Of a stretch of DNA of 64,000 nucleotides, positions 1 to 8,591 are shown piece by piece. The notes under the pieces were generated by a model. The model made no database searches. It worked only from the letters and a program-made list of their open reading frames with translations, and was not told the origin of the DNA. The stretch comes from Candidatus Sedimenticola sp. (ex Thyasira tokunagai) (lineage in GTDB: Bacteria > Pseudomonadota > Gammaproteobacteria > Chromatiales > Chromatiaceae), in NCBI GenBank assembly GCA_037318855.1, contig CP134874.1, positions 1,240,598 to 1,304,597 on the forward strand. Direction: 5' to 3'. Every line of letters starts with the position of its first letter. Positions within the stretch are counted from its first letter, which is position 1. The position numbers and the translations under genes were made by a program.

Positions 1-2
1 CG

Positions 3-275
3 CCAAAGCGTGGAGGCCGTCAGCCCCATGCCATCGTGGCCGATGCCCTGAAGCAGAGCTGCCGTAAAACCGGAAAGTCGACCGAGATCGGCATGCCCCA
101 TCTGCCGGCCACCCACACGGTGGTGCTTTACCGCTATCCCAAAGAGCATAGTGTCGGGTTGCCTCTGCGGCCCAATACGCCGGTGGAGGTGTTGGCCATT
201 GCCGTACCTCCTCCCAAGTCTCCCGCTTTTATTAAAAGCAGAATTAACTTCTCCGAAGTTGGCGTAGCCCATTGA
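3..275 (+). CDS. Partial unrecognised ORF at window edge
   Basis: An open frame enters from the left edge and stops at 273-275, giving about 90 residues. It contains basic and proline-rich stretches (for example PHLPATHTVVLYRYPKEHS) and no motif I can assign. The next 115 bases are A+T-rich and lead to the glycosyltransferase gene. It could be the 3' end of a real gene or mobile-element debris, since other transposase remnants lie nearby. Protein function not recognised. Confidence 0.2.
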   Translation, partial: PKRGGRQPHAIVADALKQSCRKTGKSTEIGMPHLPATHTVVLYRYPKEHSVGLPLRPNTPVEVLAIAVPPPKSPAFIKSRINFSEVGVAH

Positions 276-390
276 TTTTATAGCTTAATATCGCTACCTT
301 ACATACCACCAAAAACCCGTTGATTTTACTTCCCTTTGCGCAACTCCGTAAGAAGTATAACTGATCCAGATTGCCTCAACCTGCCGCCAC

Positions 391-1467
391 ATGAATAAGA
401 AAAAGCTATTTCTTGAAGCCGAGAATTTCTATTACCGATTACGGTATGGAAAAGAGGTCAATATTGATGACTACAGGTTTGGCGATAGCAGGTTTTCTGG
501 AAAGCGACTCAATGTGATTTTTCTGAGCTACTCCTGCAGCACTTTTGGTATGTATAACAGGGTGGAACCACTCCGCGAAATGGGAGAGGTATACTGGTTT
601 CTGATGACTCAAGACCCTGAAATTAAGGATTGGTATGCCATAAAAGAGAGACGTAACAGTGAGATGTATGATTTCGTCAGTAAGACCATCAGTGAGCATG
701 AGATTGACGTTATCGTCTGTTATCTCTCCGGTCGTAGTACCGATCCAAAGACACTGGAAAAAATTCGAGCCTTTGGGATTCCGATGATCAACGAGGGTCT
801 TGATGATGAACGAAAGTTCAGAAGCCGTCGTGGAGAGGATGGCGTCTACCGGGGGAACAAGTCGATATGTAAATATTTCGATCTCTCTTTGACATCCTCC
901 AAGAGTGCCATCGTAAAGTACCTTGTTGAAGGTGGCCGCCCTATGTATAAGGACTATGCAGGGAATGAAAAAAAGTATAAGAACCTTCCTTTAGATAAGA
1001 CTTACGATGTGGCATTCGTCGGATCTGATTATGGTGTGCGTAGGAAATATATACAGCACCTTCGCGAAAACGGTATAGATGTTTATACCAAGGGCAATGG
1101 CTGGGAGGAAGGTTTCGCTGATTCGGATGAAATGGTTGAAATATTCAACCGCGCAAAAATCGTGCTGGGTTTTTCAACCGTTGGAAAAAATGATGATATT
1201 TTTATTTTAAAAGGGCGTGATTTTGAAGTGCCTTTAACAGGCAGTTTTTATTTGACTGGTTTTCATGATGAACTGTTTGAGTACTTTGATATTGGCAGGG
1301 ATATAGAAGTATATCGTTCCAAGGAGGAGTTGCTCGATAAGGTACGCTATTACCTTGAAAATGAAGATCAACGCGAAGAGATTGCTGTTCACGGGTACAA
1401 TAAGTCTGTGAGTAAGTACACAGCAGTTAAAGCCTATGAAAGGGTGTTTGGTTACCTGAATTTGTAA
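391..1467 (+). CDS. CgeB-like glycosyltransferase
   Basis: The 358-residue protein resembles the CgeB/DUF3880 group of GT-B glycosyltransferases, which transfer sugars in surface or glycan modification. The C-terminal half carries the typical layout: a Rossmann start (YDVAFVGSDYGVRRKYI, about residue 205), then FNRAKIVLGFSTVG, then a region reading FEVPLTGSFYLTGFHDEL that matches the 'R-x-FE-x-P-x-x-G' acceptor/nucleotide segment, and a final helix with a YT-x-x-x-x-YE pattern. No signal peptide or membrane segment is visible, so it is probably cytosolic. It is clearly more A+T-rich than the MMPL gene that follows and is bracketed by an unknown partial ORF and an IS91-type remnant, which suggests transfer. 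Acceptor and donor sugar are unknown. Confidence 0.65.
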   Translation: MNKKKLFLEAENFYYRLRYGKEVNIDDYRFGDSRFSGKRLNVIFLSYSCSTFGMYNRVEPLREMGEVYWFLMTQDPEIKDWYAIKERRNSEMYDFVSKTISEHEIDVIVCYLSGRSTDPKTLEKIRAFGIPMINEGLDDERKFRSRRGEDGVYRGNKSICKYFDLSLTSSKSAIVKYLVEGGRPMYKDYAGNEKKYKNLPLDKTYDVAFVGSDYGVRRKYIQHLRENGIDVYTKGNGWEEGFADSDEMVEIFNRAKIVLGFSTVGKNDDIFILKGRDFEVPLTGSFYLTGFHDELFEYFDIGRDIEVYRSKEELLDKVRYYLENEDQREEIAVHGYNKSVSKYTAVKAYERVFGYLNL

Positions 1468-1547
1468 TAGGTGTCATTTATACCCGCAATGAGCAGGTTT
1501 TTTCTGCAGTAATTTCTGACCTCAAAGAATCAAGGCTCACTGAGGTA

Positions 1548-1667
1548 GATCCGCTTACCTGTCCCCACTGTGGGAGTGAGATGCGCTTCCTGGCGGTGAA
1601 GGAGAAGAAAAATGGCACGGATTCAGAGGCTGGCAGGGGGCGACGTGGCTTCGTTCTCTTCGCTTAG
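1548..1667 (+). pseudogene. C-terminal remnant of IS91-type transposase
   Basis: The frame reads DPLTCPHCGSEMRFLAVKE and stops at TAG 1665-1667. This matches the zinc-ribbon-like tail of IS91/IS801-family transposases, and a better-preserved relative in this window (about 23090-23160) reads NPLVCPRCGGKMRIIAL. No catalytic domain precedes it, so it is a decayed 3' end. The frame stays open upstream to about 1468 but without recognisable similarity. It lies between the glycosyltransferase and the exporter gene. Confidence 0.5.
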
Positions 1668-1689
1668 TAAAAGAAAATTCCTATCCCTC
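1664..1689. repeat. Short dispersed repeat, copy 1
   Basis: This 26-base block begins TTAGTAAAAG and ends AAATTCCTATCCCTC. It matches 26171-26196 at 25 of 26 positions. In both places it abuts the 3' end of a minus-strand gene. The 12-base core AAATTCCTATCC also occurs at 23609-23620 and at 27568-27579, the latter exactly where the RAYT remnant loses its N-terminal part. It may be the edge of a mobile element. Confidence 0.45.
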
Positions 1690-1690
1690 C

Positions 1691-4228
1691 TTATCTGGCA
1701 GTGAACGGCCGGAATTTCACGATCAACAGCGGTAGCAGGGTCAGGTTGGCGATCAGTGCAATCACCATTGCCAGACCGGTCAGGATGCCGAAATAGATGG
1801 TGGGTACGAAATTCGACAGTACCAATATCGAGAAGCCGAGGGTGATGGTCACCGAGGTGTAGTAAATGGCCCGTCCCACACTGTCATGGCTGCGCTTGAC
1901 CGCGGCCCAGTAGTTTCCGTCGATGGCATACTCCTCCCTGAAGCGGTGTACATAGTGAATGGTATCGTCCACCCCGATGCCAATGGTGATGGCTGCAATG
2001 GTGATGGTCATGATGTCCAGCGAAATGCCGAGCCATCCCATCAGGCCCAAGATCATTCCCGCCGCCATCATCGTAGGCACCACACCGATCAGTGCCAGTC
2101 TTACGGAACGAAACAGCAGGAGAAACATCACCACAATCGCTACAAAAACGGCACTCAGGGTTAAAATCTGGGAACGGAACAGACTCTGCAACACATTGTT
2201 GTAGAGGACCAGCATACCGGAGAGATGGACCTGCTCCTCTCCCAGGCCGAGCTTCCCGGTCAGGTCGTTTCGTATCTTTTTGATCAGGGTGTCGCGTTGC
2301 AGATTCACATCGGAGTCGATAATGCGAATCCCGAAGCGGATCTGATTTCCGTCCTTCGCCATGTAGGGATCGAACAGCGTAGCCTTGATATCTTCCGGCA
2401 GGCGTTTATGCATCACCGACAGTGTCATGTTATCCAGCGGCTGATCATTGTTCAGCTGTGTCAGCATGGCCATGGTGGTGGAGAGCGAAAGCACCTTGCC
2501 GGTTTCCGGCAGCTCCTCGAGATAACGGTGAACCATGTCCACCGTCTCGAGTTCGAAGACGTTGAACCAGTAGCTGTCACCACTTAATCCCGCCTCCCCC
2601 TCATCCATCTCTTCGAGGTAGGGGTCGATCTCCTCCTCTGCCATTCCGTCGAGGGAGGGGTCGGACTCCTCCGCCGCCAGTTTCTCCTCCTCTTCCAGAT
2701 ACTGCAGAAAATCCCTACTTGGATCGAGTATCACATCCAGAGGCGTGGTACCGCCGAGTTCACGGTCTACCAGCAGCATCCCCTGGTAGATCTCTGTTGA
2801 CTCCTTGAAATAGTCGATGAAGCGGTTCTCCACCGTCAGACGGCTGATGCCCACCACACTCAACACGGCAATCAAGAGATAAACTACCAGTGTCGAATTA
2901 CCGAAGTGTTCGATCAGGTGGGCGAGTGAACGGGTGATCGCCGCAGTGGGATCGTGTCGCCGCAGAACAGGCGTACCCGGCTTCAGGTAGACCAAGACCG
3001 AAGGAAACAACAGAAATGCCAACACAAAGGCGAGGCCGACGCCAAACACCATCATCCAGCCGAAATCGATCACCGGCCGTATGTCGCTGATGATCAGCGA
3101 GGCGAAGGCCACCATGGTAGTTAGGGCGGTGTAGAAAGAGGGAACCACCTTGCTGCGCACCGTCTTGCGCAACATGTCGACCTGCCTGGCGGATTGGTCT
3201 TCTATATGGAGCTCCTGGTACCGCACGATCAGGTGCACCGTCAGCGACAGGGTAATAATCAGAAGCAGCGAGATGAAGTTGGACGAGACCACGGTAATCC
3301 GCCACTCCACCAGTCCCAGGTAACCTACCATCACCACCACCGATGTGCCGCAGATCAGCATCGGTACCAAGATCCAGCGCAGTCGCTTAAAAGAGACCGC
3401 CAGCAAAACGACCAGAAACAGGGTCACCCCGATGCCGAAAGTTCCGATATCGCTTCGGATAAAGTGGATCATGTCGGAGGTGATCATTGGTACACCGCCA
3501 AGGTGGATCTGCGCACCGCTGCGGTGCCGATCCAGGATTGACCTCACCGCGTCGATATCCGCCGCCACCTCTGTCTGCAGCCGTTGGGTGTGGTGTTTGA
3601 ACTGAAGACTCACCCGTTCCAGCCGCACCTCCTCTTCAGGGGTAAGGGGCGTGTGCAGCTCTTTTTCCCGCAATGTCTCACGCTCCCTGAGCAGTGATTC
3701 ATAATGCGGGTCGCGGCGAAAATTGACCAGCATGGCTGTAGTGCCGGCATCTGGGCTCATGATCAGGTTGGGGTAAAGCGGGCTGGTCTGGAATTCGTGT
3801 CGGGCCAGATTCCGGTCGGTATCCGGGGTCTCAAGGGTGCGGATCTGCTGTGTGATCTCGGACAGATTCGTCCTGGGGCTGTCTATCAGCGGCACATCCA
3901 GCAGGCTGGTTACCGATTCAACCCGCTCCAGCGCCTTCAAATCACTCCGCAGGGACTTCAGGTCGGCTAGCGACTCGTCGGAGAAGAGATCGCCTTCCGG
4001 TGTATAGGTGACGACCAGGAAATCGTCTGAACCGTAGCGGGCACGGATGGCTCGGTAATAGCGCAGGTCCCGGTCGTTTTCCAGTACCAGGGAATCGGCC
4101 GAGGCATCCAGCTCCAGCTTCTGGGTGAAATAGGCGGAACAAGCCAGCACCAGTATGACCAGTGTCCAGATCACAGCGGGGTAGTCCAGCGTCAACCGGT
4201 AGTAGAGTGATTTTAGACTCTCAAGCAT
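1691..4228 (-). CDS. MMPL/RND-family membrane transporter
   Basis: The 845-residue protein has the two-fold RND/MMPL architecture: an N-terminal membrane segment (YPAVIWTLVILVLACSAYF), a large periplasmic loop, five or six clustered helices (about 260-410), a second anchor near 445, another periplasmic loop, and a closing helix cluster (about 690-840). The GIGVDDTIHYVHRFREE motif near residue 760 is the conserved MMPL helix-4 segment with the acidic pair used for proton coupling. Such proteins export lipids, hopanoids or other hydrophobic compounds from the inner membrane. The second loop carries an unusually acidic insert (about 2575-2706). Substrate cannot be told; no adaptor or outer-membrane channel gene is adjacent. 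Confidence 0.85.
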   Translation of the reverse strand: MLESLKSLYYRLTLDYPAVIWTLVILVLACSAYFTQKLELDASADSLVLENDRDLRYYRAIRARYGSDDFLVVTYTPEGDLFSDESLADLKSLRSDLKALERVESVTSLLDVPLIDSPRTNLSEITQQIRTLETPDTDRNLARHEFQTSPLYPNLIMSPDAGTTAMLVNFRRDPHYESLLRERETLREKELHTPLTPEEEVRLERVSLQFKHHTQRLQTEVAADIDAVRSILDRHRSGAQIHLGGVPMITSDMIHFIRSDIGTFGIGVTLFLVVLLAVSFKRLRWILVPMLICGTSVVVMVGYLGLVEWRITVVSSNFISLLLIITLSLTVHLIVRYQELHIEDQSARQVDMLRKTVRSKVVPSFYTALTTMVAFASLIISDIRPVIDFGWMMVFGVGLAFVLAFLLFPSVLVYLKPGTPVLRRHDPTAAITRSLAHLIEHFGNSTLVVYLLIAVLSVVGISRLTVENRFIDYFKESTEIYQGMLLVDRELGGTTPLDVILDPSRDFLQYLEEEEKLAAEESDPSLDGMAEEEIDPYLEEMDEGEAGLSGDSYWFNVFELETVDMVHRYLEELPETGKVLSLSTTMAMLTQLNNDQPLDNMTLSVMHKRLPEDIKATLFDPYMAKDGNQIRFGIRIIDSDVNLQRDTLIKKIRNDLTGKLGLGEEQVHLSGMLVLYNNVLQSLFRSQILTLSAVFVAIVVMFLLLFRSVRLALIGVVPTMMAAGMILGLMGWLGISLDIMTITIAAITIGIGVDDTIHYVHRFREEYAIDGNYWAAVKRSHDSVGRAIYYTSVTITLGFSILVLSNFVPTIYFGILTGLAMVIALIANLTLLPLLIVKFRPFTAR

Positions 4229-4817
4229 TTTATTCCGCCTTCACTCTCCGTTTCTTAATCAATGTATCCGTTTCAGTACCAACTGTACTACAAGAAACGC
4301 TCCGGTGATCAATAAGACCGGTGACCTGGAACCGATCGGCACCTTCAGGGAAGCGCTTCCCTGAAGAGCAGTATTACAACCGCCATAACCATCACCTGTC
4401 CCGAATGCTAGTTACTTAAGGAAACTCTGAACAACTCTGGCCCATTCCTATACCATTAACTCCCTCTCCCTTGTTTTGTAATTTGGCTTCGCAACTGCTT
4501 GATAGGCATCACAAATATCCATACCATGTATATGGGAATGGAATATATGGCTCGGAAAGGTAGGATCTTGTCGGGTGCGAAGCCCTGCGACCTGCAGAGT
4601 TTGTACAGTTTCGGAATGAACAGGTGGTAACCCGGCATACGTATCTTCGATACTCCACCTGCTCAGCACTGCCGTTATTGGGTTGGGCGGGTAAACGCAT
4701 GTTTTATTGGTAGCAGCCTATAGTTACACACGGGTGAGTATCTGTTTTTGGAATCTGCCGGTAATCGACAGGTATGTGCCATGGAACCCTTTCAGAGGGC
4801 TAAGGTTCGAGGTCGAC
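4229..4817. other. Long intergenic region
   Basis: About 590 bases separate the divergent exporter and GGDEF/EAL genes, so both promoters should lie here, but I see no clear -35/-10 pair. It contains a perfect 22-base palindrome (4344-4365) listed separately. Three short overlapping minus-strand frames at 4448-4700 are not convincing genes; one (from 4638) has a hydrophobic stretch but no identifiable family. Confidence 0.5.
4344..4365. repeat. Perfect 22-base palindrome
   Basis: Half-site TTCAGGGAAGC is followed directly by its exact reverse complement. The central AAGCGCTT resembles the stems of the REP-like hairpins at 34301 and 36863. It may be a REP relative or an operator for one of the two flanking divergent genes. 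Confidence 0.45.
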
Positions 4818-7800
4818 ATGGAACGACATATACGCGCCGAACAGACGCGACTGCTGTATGGAAAAATCTGGACGGCGCTGATCTTTACCCTGATCAATGG
4901 TGCCGTACTGGGGTACGTGCTGGGAGAGGTGGTCGAGCACTCACAGATCGTTATCTGGCTGTTGCTGTTGACACTGGTAACCCTGCTGCGGGCGTTGCTG
5001 GTACTCGCATTCAGAAGGATGAACCCCCCGGATGAATCCATCGATGGATGGCGCAGGGCATTTCTGCTGGGGGTGGTGTTAGCGGGACTGACCTGGGGCA
5101 GTACAGGGCTGCTGCTCTATCCCATGGAATCCATCACTCATCAGGTGTTTCTGGCCTTTGTATTGGGCGGTATGGCCGCCGGTGCAGTGACCACCCTCTC
5201 CTATGACTGGCCGGCCATCGGCCTCTTTCTATTGCTCTCCCTCTCTCCCCTTGTCATCCGTCTCTTTCTCGAGTCGCAGCCTCTGGGAATGGCCATGGGG
5301 ACCATGTTTTTGCTCTATCTGGCAGGTATTCTGTCGAGTGCCCGACAGACTTATCACAACACTATCGAGGCCATCACCCTTCGGCTGGAGGCGGTGAACC
5401 GAGAGGCTTCCATCAGGCGCTTCAAGTCCACCCTGGACAACACACTGGACAGTGTATTCATGTTTGCGCCAGATACCCATGACTTTCTCTATGTCAACCG
5501 GGGTGCTGTAGCGATGGTGGGATTTGACCGGGGTGAGCTGATGTCCATGAGTTTGCTTGATATCGCCCCTGAATGGAGCCGGGAGGATTTCAGGGAGCTG
5601 ACAGATCGATTGCTCGGAGAGCCGGACTCATCACTGATGCTGGAGACCCGTTATCGGGATAAGGGTGGCAGGTGGATTCCGGTGGAGATGTTCCTGCAAT
5701 ACGTCAATCCGAATGGTGACCAGGGACATTTTATCGCCATCGTCCACGACATCACCGAGCGAAAGAGCGCTGAGGAGACATTACGTCGGCAGAGTGAGCA
5801 ACAGGCTGCGCTTTCCGCGCTTAGTCAATATGCCCTCTCCGGGACAGACTTGAATAGGCTTTTTGATCAGGTTGTGGTGCAGTTGGCGAGAACGCTTGGG
5901 GTGGAGTACGCCAAGGTGTTGGAGCTGTCGGCCGATGGTCAGACCCTGTTGCTGCGTGCCGGTATCGGGTGGAAATCGGGATTGGTGGGGCGGGAGGTCC
6001 TGAGTACGGGGGTCGAGTCTCAGGCGGGATATACCCTGTTGTCTGAACAGCCGGTGGTGGTTGAGGACCTGCGTACCGAGACTCGCTTCAGCGCCCCGCG
6101 CCTGTTGAAGGATCACCAGGTGGTCGCGGGGATCAGTGTGACGATTGGGCTAAGCACAAGCTGTTTCGGTGTCCTAGGCTGCCATACGAGGCAGCACAGA
6201 GCCTTTACCGGCGACGATGTCAGTTTTGTCCAGGTGGCTGCAAATCTTCTGGCGGAGGCCATAGAGCGCAAGCGGGCCGAGGAGCAGATGCGTCTGGCCG
6301 TCAGTGTTATCGAACACACCCCGGAAGGGGTGATGGTGACGGATCGGGATCAGAAAATCCTTTGGGTCAATCCCGCTTTTATAAAGACAACCGGCTACTC
6401 AGCAGATGAGGTGATTGACCAGACACCGAACCTGCTTCATTCGGGGGTCCACGGCCCCGAGTTCTTCGAGGCGATGTCCAGGATGCTGCACGACAAGGGG
6501 AGCTGGCAGGGGGAGATCTGGAATCGGCGCAAGAGTGGCGAGGTCTATCCGGAGTGGCTGTTGGTCAATGTGATTCGTGACAAGACGGGGCGGATCACCC
6601 ATTACGCGTGGCTTTTTACGGATGTCAGCCATCAGGAGGATGTACGGGAGAGGCTCAAGCACCTGGCGCACTATGACGCGCTGACCGACCTGCCCAATCG
6701 TGAACTGTTTAAGGACCGCCTTGAAACGGCCCTGACCATCGCCAGACGTGAAGATCATCAGGTGGCACTGATGTTTCTGGACCTCGACCAGTTCAAGAAC
6801 ATCAACGATATCCTGGGTCATACCTGCGGGGATCAACTGCTTGAGTTCGTTGCGGATCAGCTGTGCGGCTGTGTCCGCGAGAGTGATACGGTGGCCCGTC
6901 TCGGCGGGGATGAATTCACCATTATCCTGCCGAACATACTGCACCCGGATGATGCAGCCAGAGTGGCGGAAAAGATCCTGGATACCTTCAACACGACGCC
7001 CTTCCTGTATCAGGCGAACGAACTGGCTGTCAGTTTCAGTATCGGTGTCAGTATCTACCCGAAGGATGGTGAGGATGCAGAGACCATGACCCAGAATGCC
7101 GATATCGCCATGTATCGGGCAAAGGAGAGCGGGCGCAACGCCTATCGCTTCTATTCTGCGGAGATGAGCCTGCGTTTCTCTGAGCGTATGCGCCTGGAGG
7201 GAGATCTAAGACGGGCCGTGGAGCACAACGAACTCTATCTGCTCTATCAGCCCCAAGTGGACCTGCGATCAGGTAAAGTCTTCGGTTGCGAGGTGCTGAT
7301 GCGTTGGAAGCATTCAACCCAGGGAGAAATTTCTCCTGAACTCTTTATTGGCGTCGCGGAAGAGGCTGGCCTTATCGACTCCCTCGGACAGTGGCTGTTC
7401 AGCACCCTTTCCCGGGAGGTGAAGAGCTGGGCCGCCAGGGGGCTGCGGGGATTCCAGTTGGCGGTGAACATCTCGGGTGTTCAGCTTCGTCCCCAGTATC
7501 TGTCGCCCCTGCTGGAGTGTCTGGCAGATGACTCCCTGACCGGCAACTGCTCTCTGGAGCTTGAACTGACCGAGAGCGTGCTGATGGACAATGCCGACTC
7601 GATCACCGAGCTGCTGCTCAAGTTGAAGTCCAATGGCGTCACGGTTGCCATCGATGATTTCGGTACCGGTTACTCGTCACTCTCCTACCTCAAGACCTTC
7701 CCTATCGATAAGCTGAAGATCGATCGAAGTTTTGTGCACGACGTCTGCAGGGACTCCAACGATGCTGAGATTGCCGCGACCATCATTGCCATGGGGAAGA

Positions 7801-7970
7801 ATCTGGGTCTTAGGGTCATCGCCGAGGGGGTGGAGGACCTGGATCAGCTGGCCTTTCTACAGAAGCAGGGGTGTGATGAGGCCCAGGGTTTTCTGTTTGG
7901 CAAACCCATGTCCGCTGCCGAAATAGAGCGTGTGTTGAATTCCGAACAACTGTTGATTGATGGTCAATGA
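4818..7970 (+). CDS. Membrane PAS-GAF-PAS-GGDEF-EAL protein (c-di-GMP turnover)
   Basis: I prefer ATG 4818 (1050 residues, GAGG five bases upstream); an upstream start at 4707 would add 37 residues before the membrane part. Six hydrophobic helices (about 15-190) form an integral sensor, followed by PAS (about 205-320, ending in DITERK), GAF (about 345-500), a second PAS (about 515-630), GGDEF and EAL domains. The cyclase site is intact (GGDEF at about 696) and the inhibitory RxxD site (RESD) lies five residues before it. The EAL domain has EVL, NISG, ELTES, DDFGTGYSS, KIDRSF, EGVE and QGFLFGKP, the full set for metal binding and hydrolysis. It is thus potentially bifunctional in making and breaking cyclic di-GMP at the inner membrane, a natural partner for pilus or surface-attachment control. 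Net direction is unknown. Confidence 0.9.
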   Translation: MERHIRAEQTRLLYGKIWTALIFTLINGAVLGYVLGEVVEHSQIVIWLLLLTLVTLLRALLVLAFRRMNPPDESIDGWRRAFLLGVVLAGLTWGSTGLLLYPMESITHQVFLAFVLGGMAAGAVTTLSYDWPAIGLFLLLSLSPLVIRLFLESQPLGMAMGTMFLLYLAGILSSARQTYHNTIEAITLRLEAVNREASIRRFKSTLDNTLDSVFMFAPDTHDFLYVNRGAVAMVGFDRGELMSMSLLDIAPEWSREDFRELTDRLLGEPDSSLMLETRYRDKGGRWIPVEMFLQYVNPNGDQGHFIAIVHDITERKSAEETLRRQSEQQAALSALSQYALSGTDLNRLFDQVVVQLARTLGVEYAKVLELSADGQTLLLRAGIGWKSGLVGREVLSTGVESQAGYTLLSEQPVVVEDLRTETRFSAPRLLKDHQVVAGISVTIGLSTSCFGVLGCHTRQHRAFTGDDVSFVQVAANLLAEAIERKRAEEQMRLAVSVIEHTPEGVMVTDRDQKILWVNPAFIKTTGYSADEVIDQTPNLLHSGVHGPEFFEAMSRMLHDKGSWQGEIWNRRKSGEVYPEWLLVNVIRDKTGRITHYAWLFTDVSHQEDVRERLKHLAHYDALTDLPNRELFKDRLETALTIARREDHQVALMFLDLDQFKNINDILGHTCGDQLLEFVADQLCGCVRESDTVARLGGDEFTIILPNILHPDDAARVAEKILDTFNTTPFLYQANELAVSFSIGVSIYPKDGEDAETMTQNADIAMYRAKESGRNAYRFYSAEMSLRFSERMRLEGDLRRAVEHNELYLLYQPQVDLRSGKVFGCEVLMRWKHSTQGEISPELFIGVAEEAGLIDSLGQWLFSTLSREVKSWAARGLRGFQLAVNISGVQLRPQYLSPLLECLADDSLTGNCSLELELTESVLMDNADSITELLLKLKSNGVTVAIDDFGTGYSSLSYLKTFPIDKLKIDRSFVHDVCRDSNDAEIAATIIAMGKNLGLRVIAEGVEDLDQLAFLQKQGCDEAQGFLFGKPMSAAEIERVLNSEQLLIDGQ

Positions 7971-8155
7971 CGACTGTTCGGGGTGTCGGGAATGGTCACA
8001 AAGGCTCCCAGGTAGAGGCCGCAGGCGATTAGAATCACACCGATGAAACCGATCCACATGGCCGGCAGGGCCAGTTGTTCAAACAGCATCTCCATACCGA
8101 GCAGTTGCAGTAGCACAAGCAGGGTGATGGCCCACTAGGCAGCAACTGCTTTCAT
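7964..8155 (-). pseudogene. Small two-helix membrane protein gene with amber codon 7
   Basis: On the minus strand an ATG (8155-8153) overlaps the stop of the Cys-rich gene as TGATG, a classic coupling arrangement. The frame reads MKAVAA, then TAG (8137-8135), then about 56 residues with two hydrophobic segments (WAITLLVLLQLLG and MWIGFIGVILIACGLYLG) and ends TPNSRH. It overlaps the 3' end of the GGDEF/EAL gene by 7 bases. Either the amber codon has broken the gene or translation restarts internally. Family not recognised; it looks like the last helices of a DMT-type transporter or a free-standing small membrane protein. Confidence 0.4.
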
Positions 8156-8487
8156 CACAGAGGTCTGAAAGTGGCCTCTCCCGACGCCTTGTCAATAGTG
8201 ACCTCCAGCTCGCAGTACGCCTCATCATGCATGCCGTTGCCACCACAGCAGGTGACGCAGTTGATGATTTCAGCGAAGAATATCCCCACCTTTGCGTGGA
8301 TTTGCCGGGGGGTATCACTGACTCCATTGATGATCACTCCCAAATCACTGTCATCCAGCTTGTTGCCTTGGCCAATAGCATGGGCGATAGGCAACAGATC
8401 ACTTCGCAGTTTCTCCAGCTCTTCCTTCAGCGTGGTGGCGAAGTGGTCTGTATTCCATGCTTTAAGTGCATCATGTAAGTGTGTCAT
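8155..8487 (-). CDS. Small Cys-rich protein, copy A
   Basis: Starting at ATG 8487 gives 110 residues; an upstream ATG (8538) lies inside the terminator hairpin and is unlikely. The N-terminal half is helical and charged (TLKEELEKLRSDLLPIAHAI). The C-terminal part has a cysteine cluster, INCVTCCGGNGMHDEAYCE, followed by ELEVTIDKASGEATF. The CxxCC...C arrangement suggests metal or Fe-S binding or a disulfide, which is inference. A paralog at 21913-22245 is about 80% identical in the shared part. No signal peptide. Family not recognised. It lies downstream of a hairpin and a tRNA-Leu 3'-end remnant and is coupled to the small membrane gene. Confidence 0.65.
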   Translation of the reverse strand: MTHLHDALKAWNTDHFATTLKEELEKLRSDLLPIAHAIGQGNKLDDSDLGVIINGVSDTPRQIHAKVGIFFAEIINCVTCCGGNGMHDEAYCELEVTIDKASGEATFRPL

Positions 8488-8526
8488 CGTTTTTTCAACG
8501 GAGTGGGATTTGTTGGGTATGCAACG

Positions 8527-8553
8527 AAAAAGGCCCATGACTGCGGGCCTTTA
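8527..8553. terminator. Hairpin beside tRNA-Leu remnant A
   Basis: AAAGGCCC (8529-8536) pairs with GGGCCTTT (8545-8552) around an 8-base loop, flanked by A and T tracts. The equivalent hairpins at 22289-22312 and 28287-28316 stand at the same distance from a tRNA-Leu 3' end, so this is probably the ancestral tRNA terminator. It sits between the tRNA remnant and the Cys-rich gene. Confidence 0.65.
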
Positions 8554-8580
8554 CTTTGCCTGATCATGAGCAGGCCTGTT

Positions 8581-8591
8581 TGGTACCGAGG
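8581..8591 (-). repeat. tRNA-Leu 3'-end remnant A
   Basis: On the minus strand this reads CCTCGGTACCA, identical to the acceptor 3' strand plus CCA of the intact tRNA-Leu at 28341-28427. The homology continues 3' of CCA (an AGGCCT block, a GATCA block, GGCA) into the hairpin, so it is not a chance match. Upstream of it the tRNA body is replaced by a sequence shared only with copy B (ACCCTACTAACAAACC on the + strand). Confidence 0.6.

Noticed and set aside
4448..4700. Three overlapping minus-strand small frames
   Set aside because: Mutually overlapping in different frames without starts or recognisable families.
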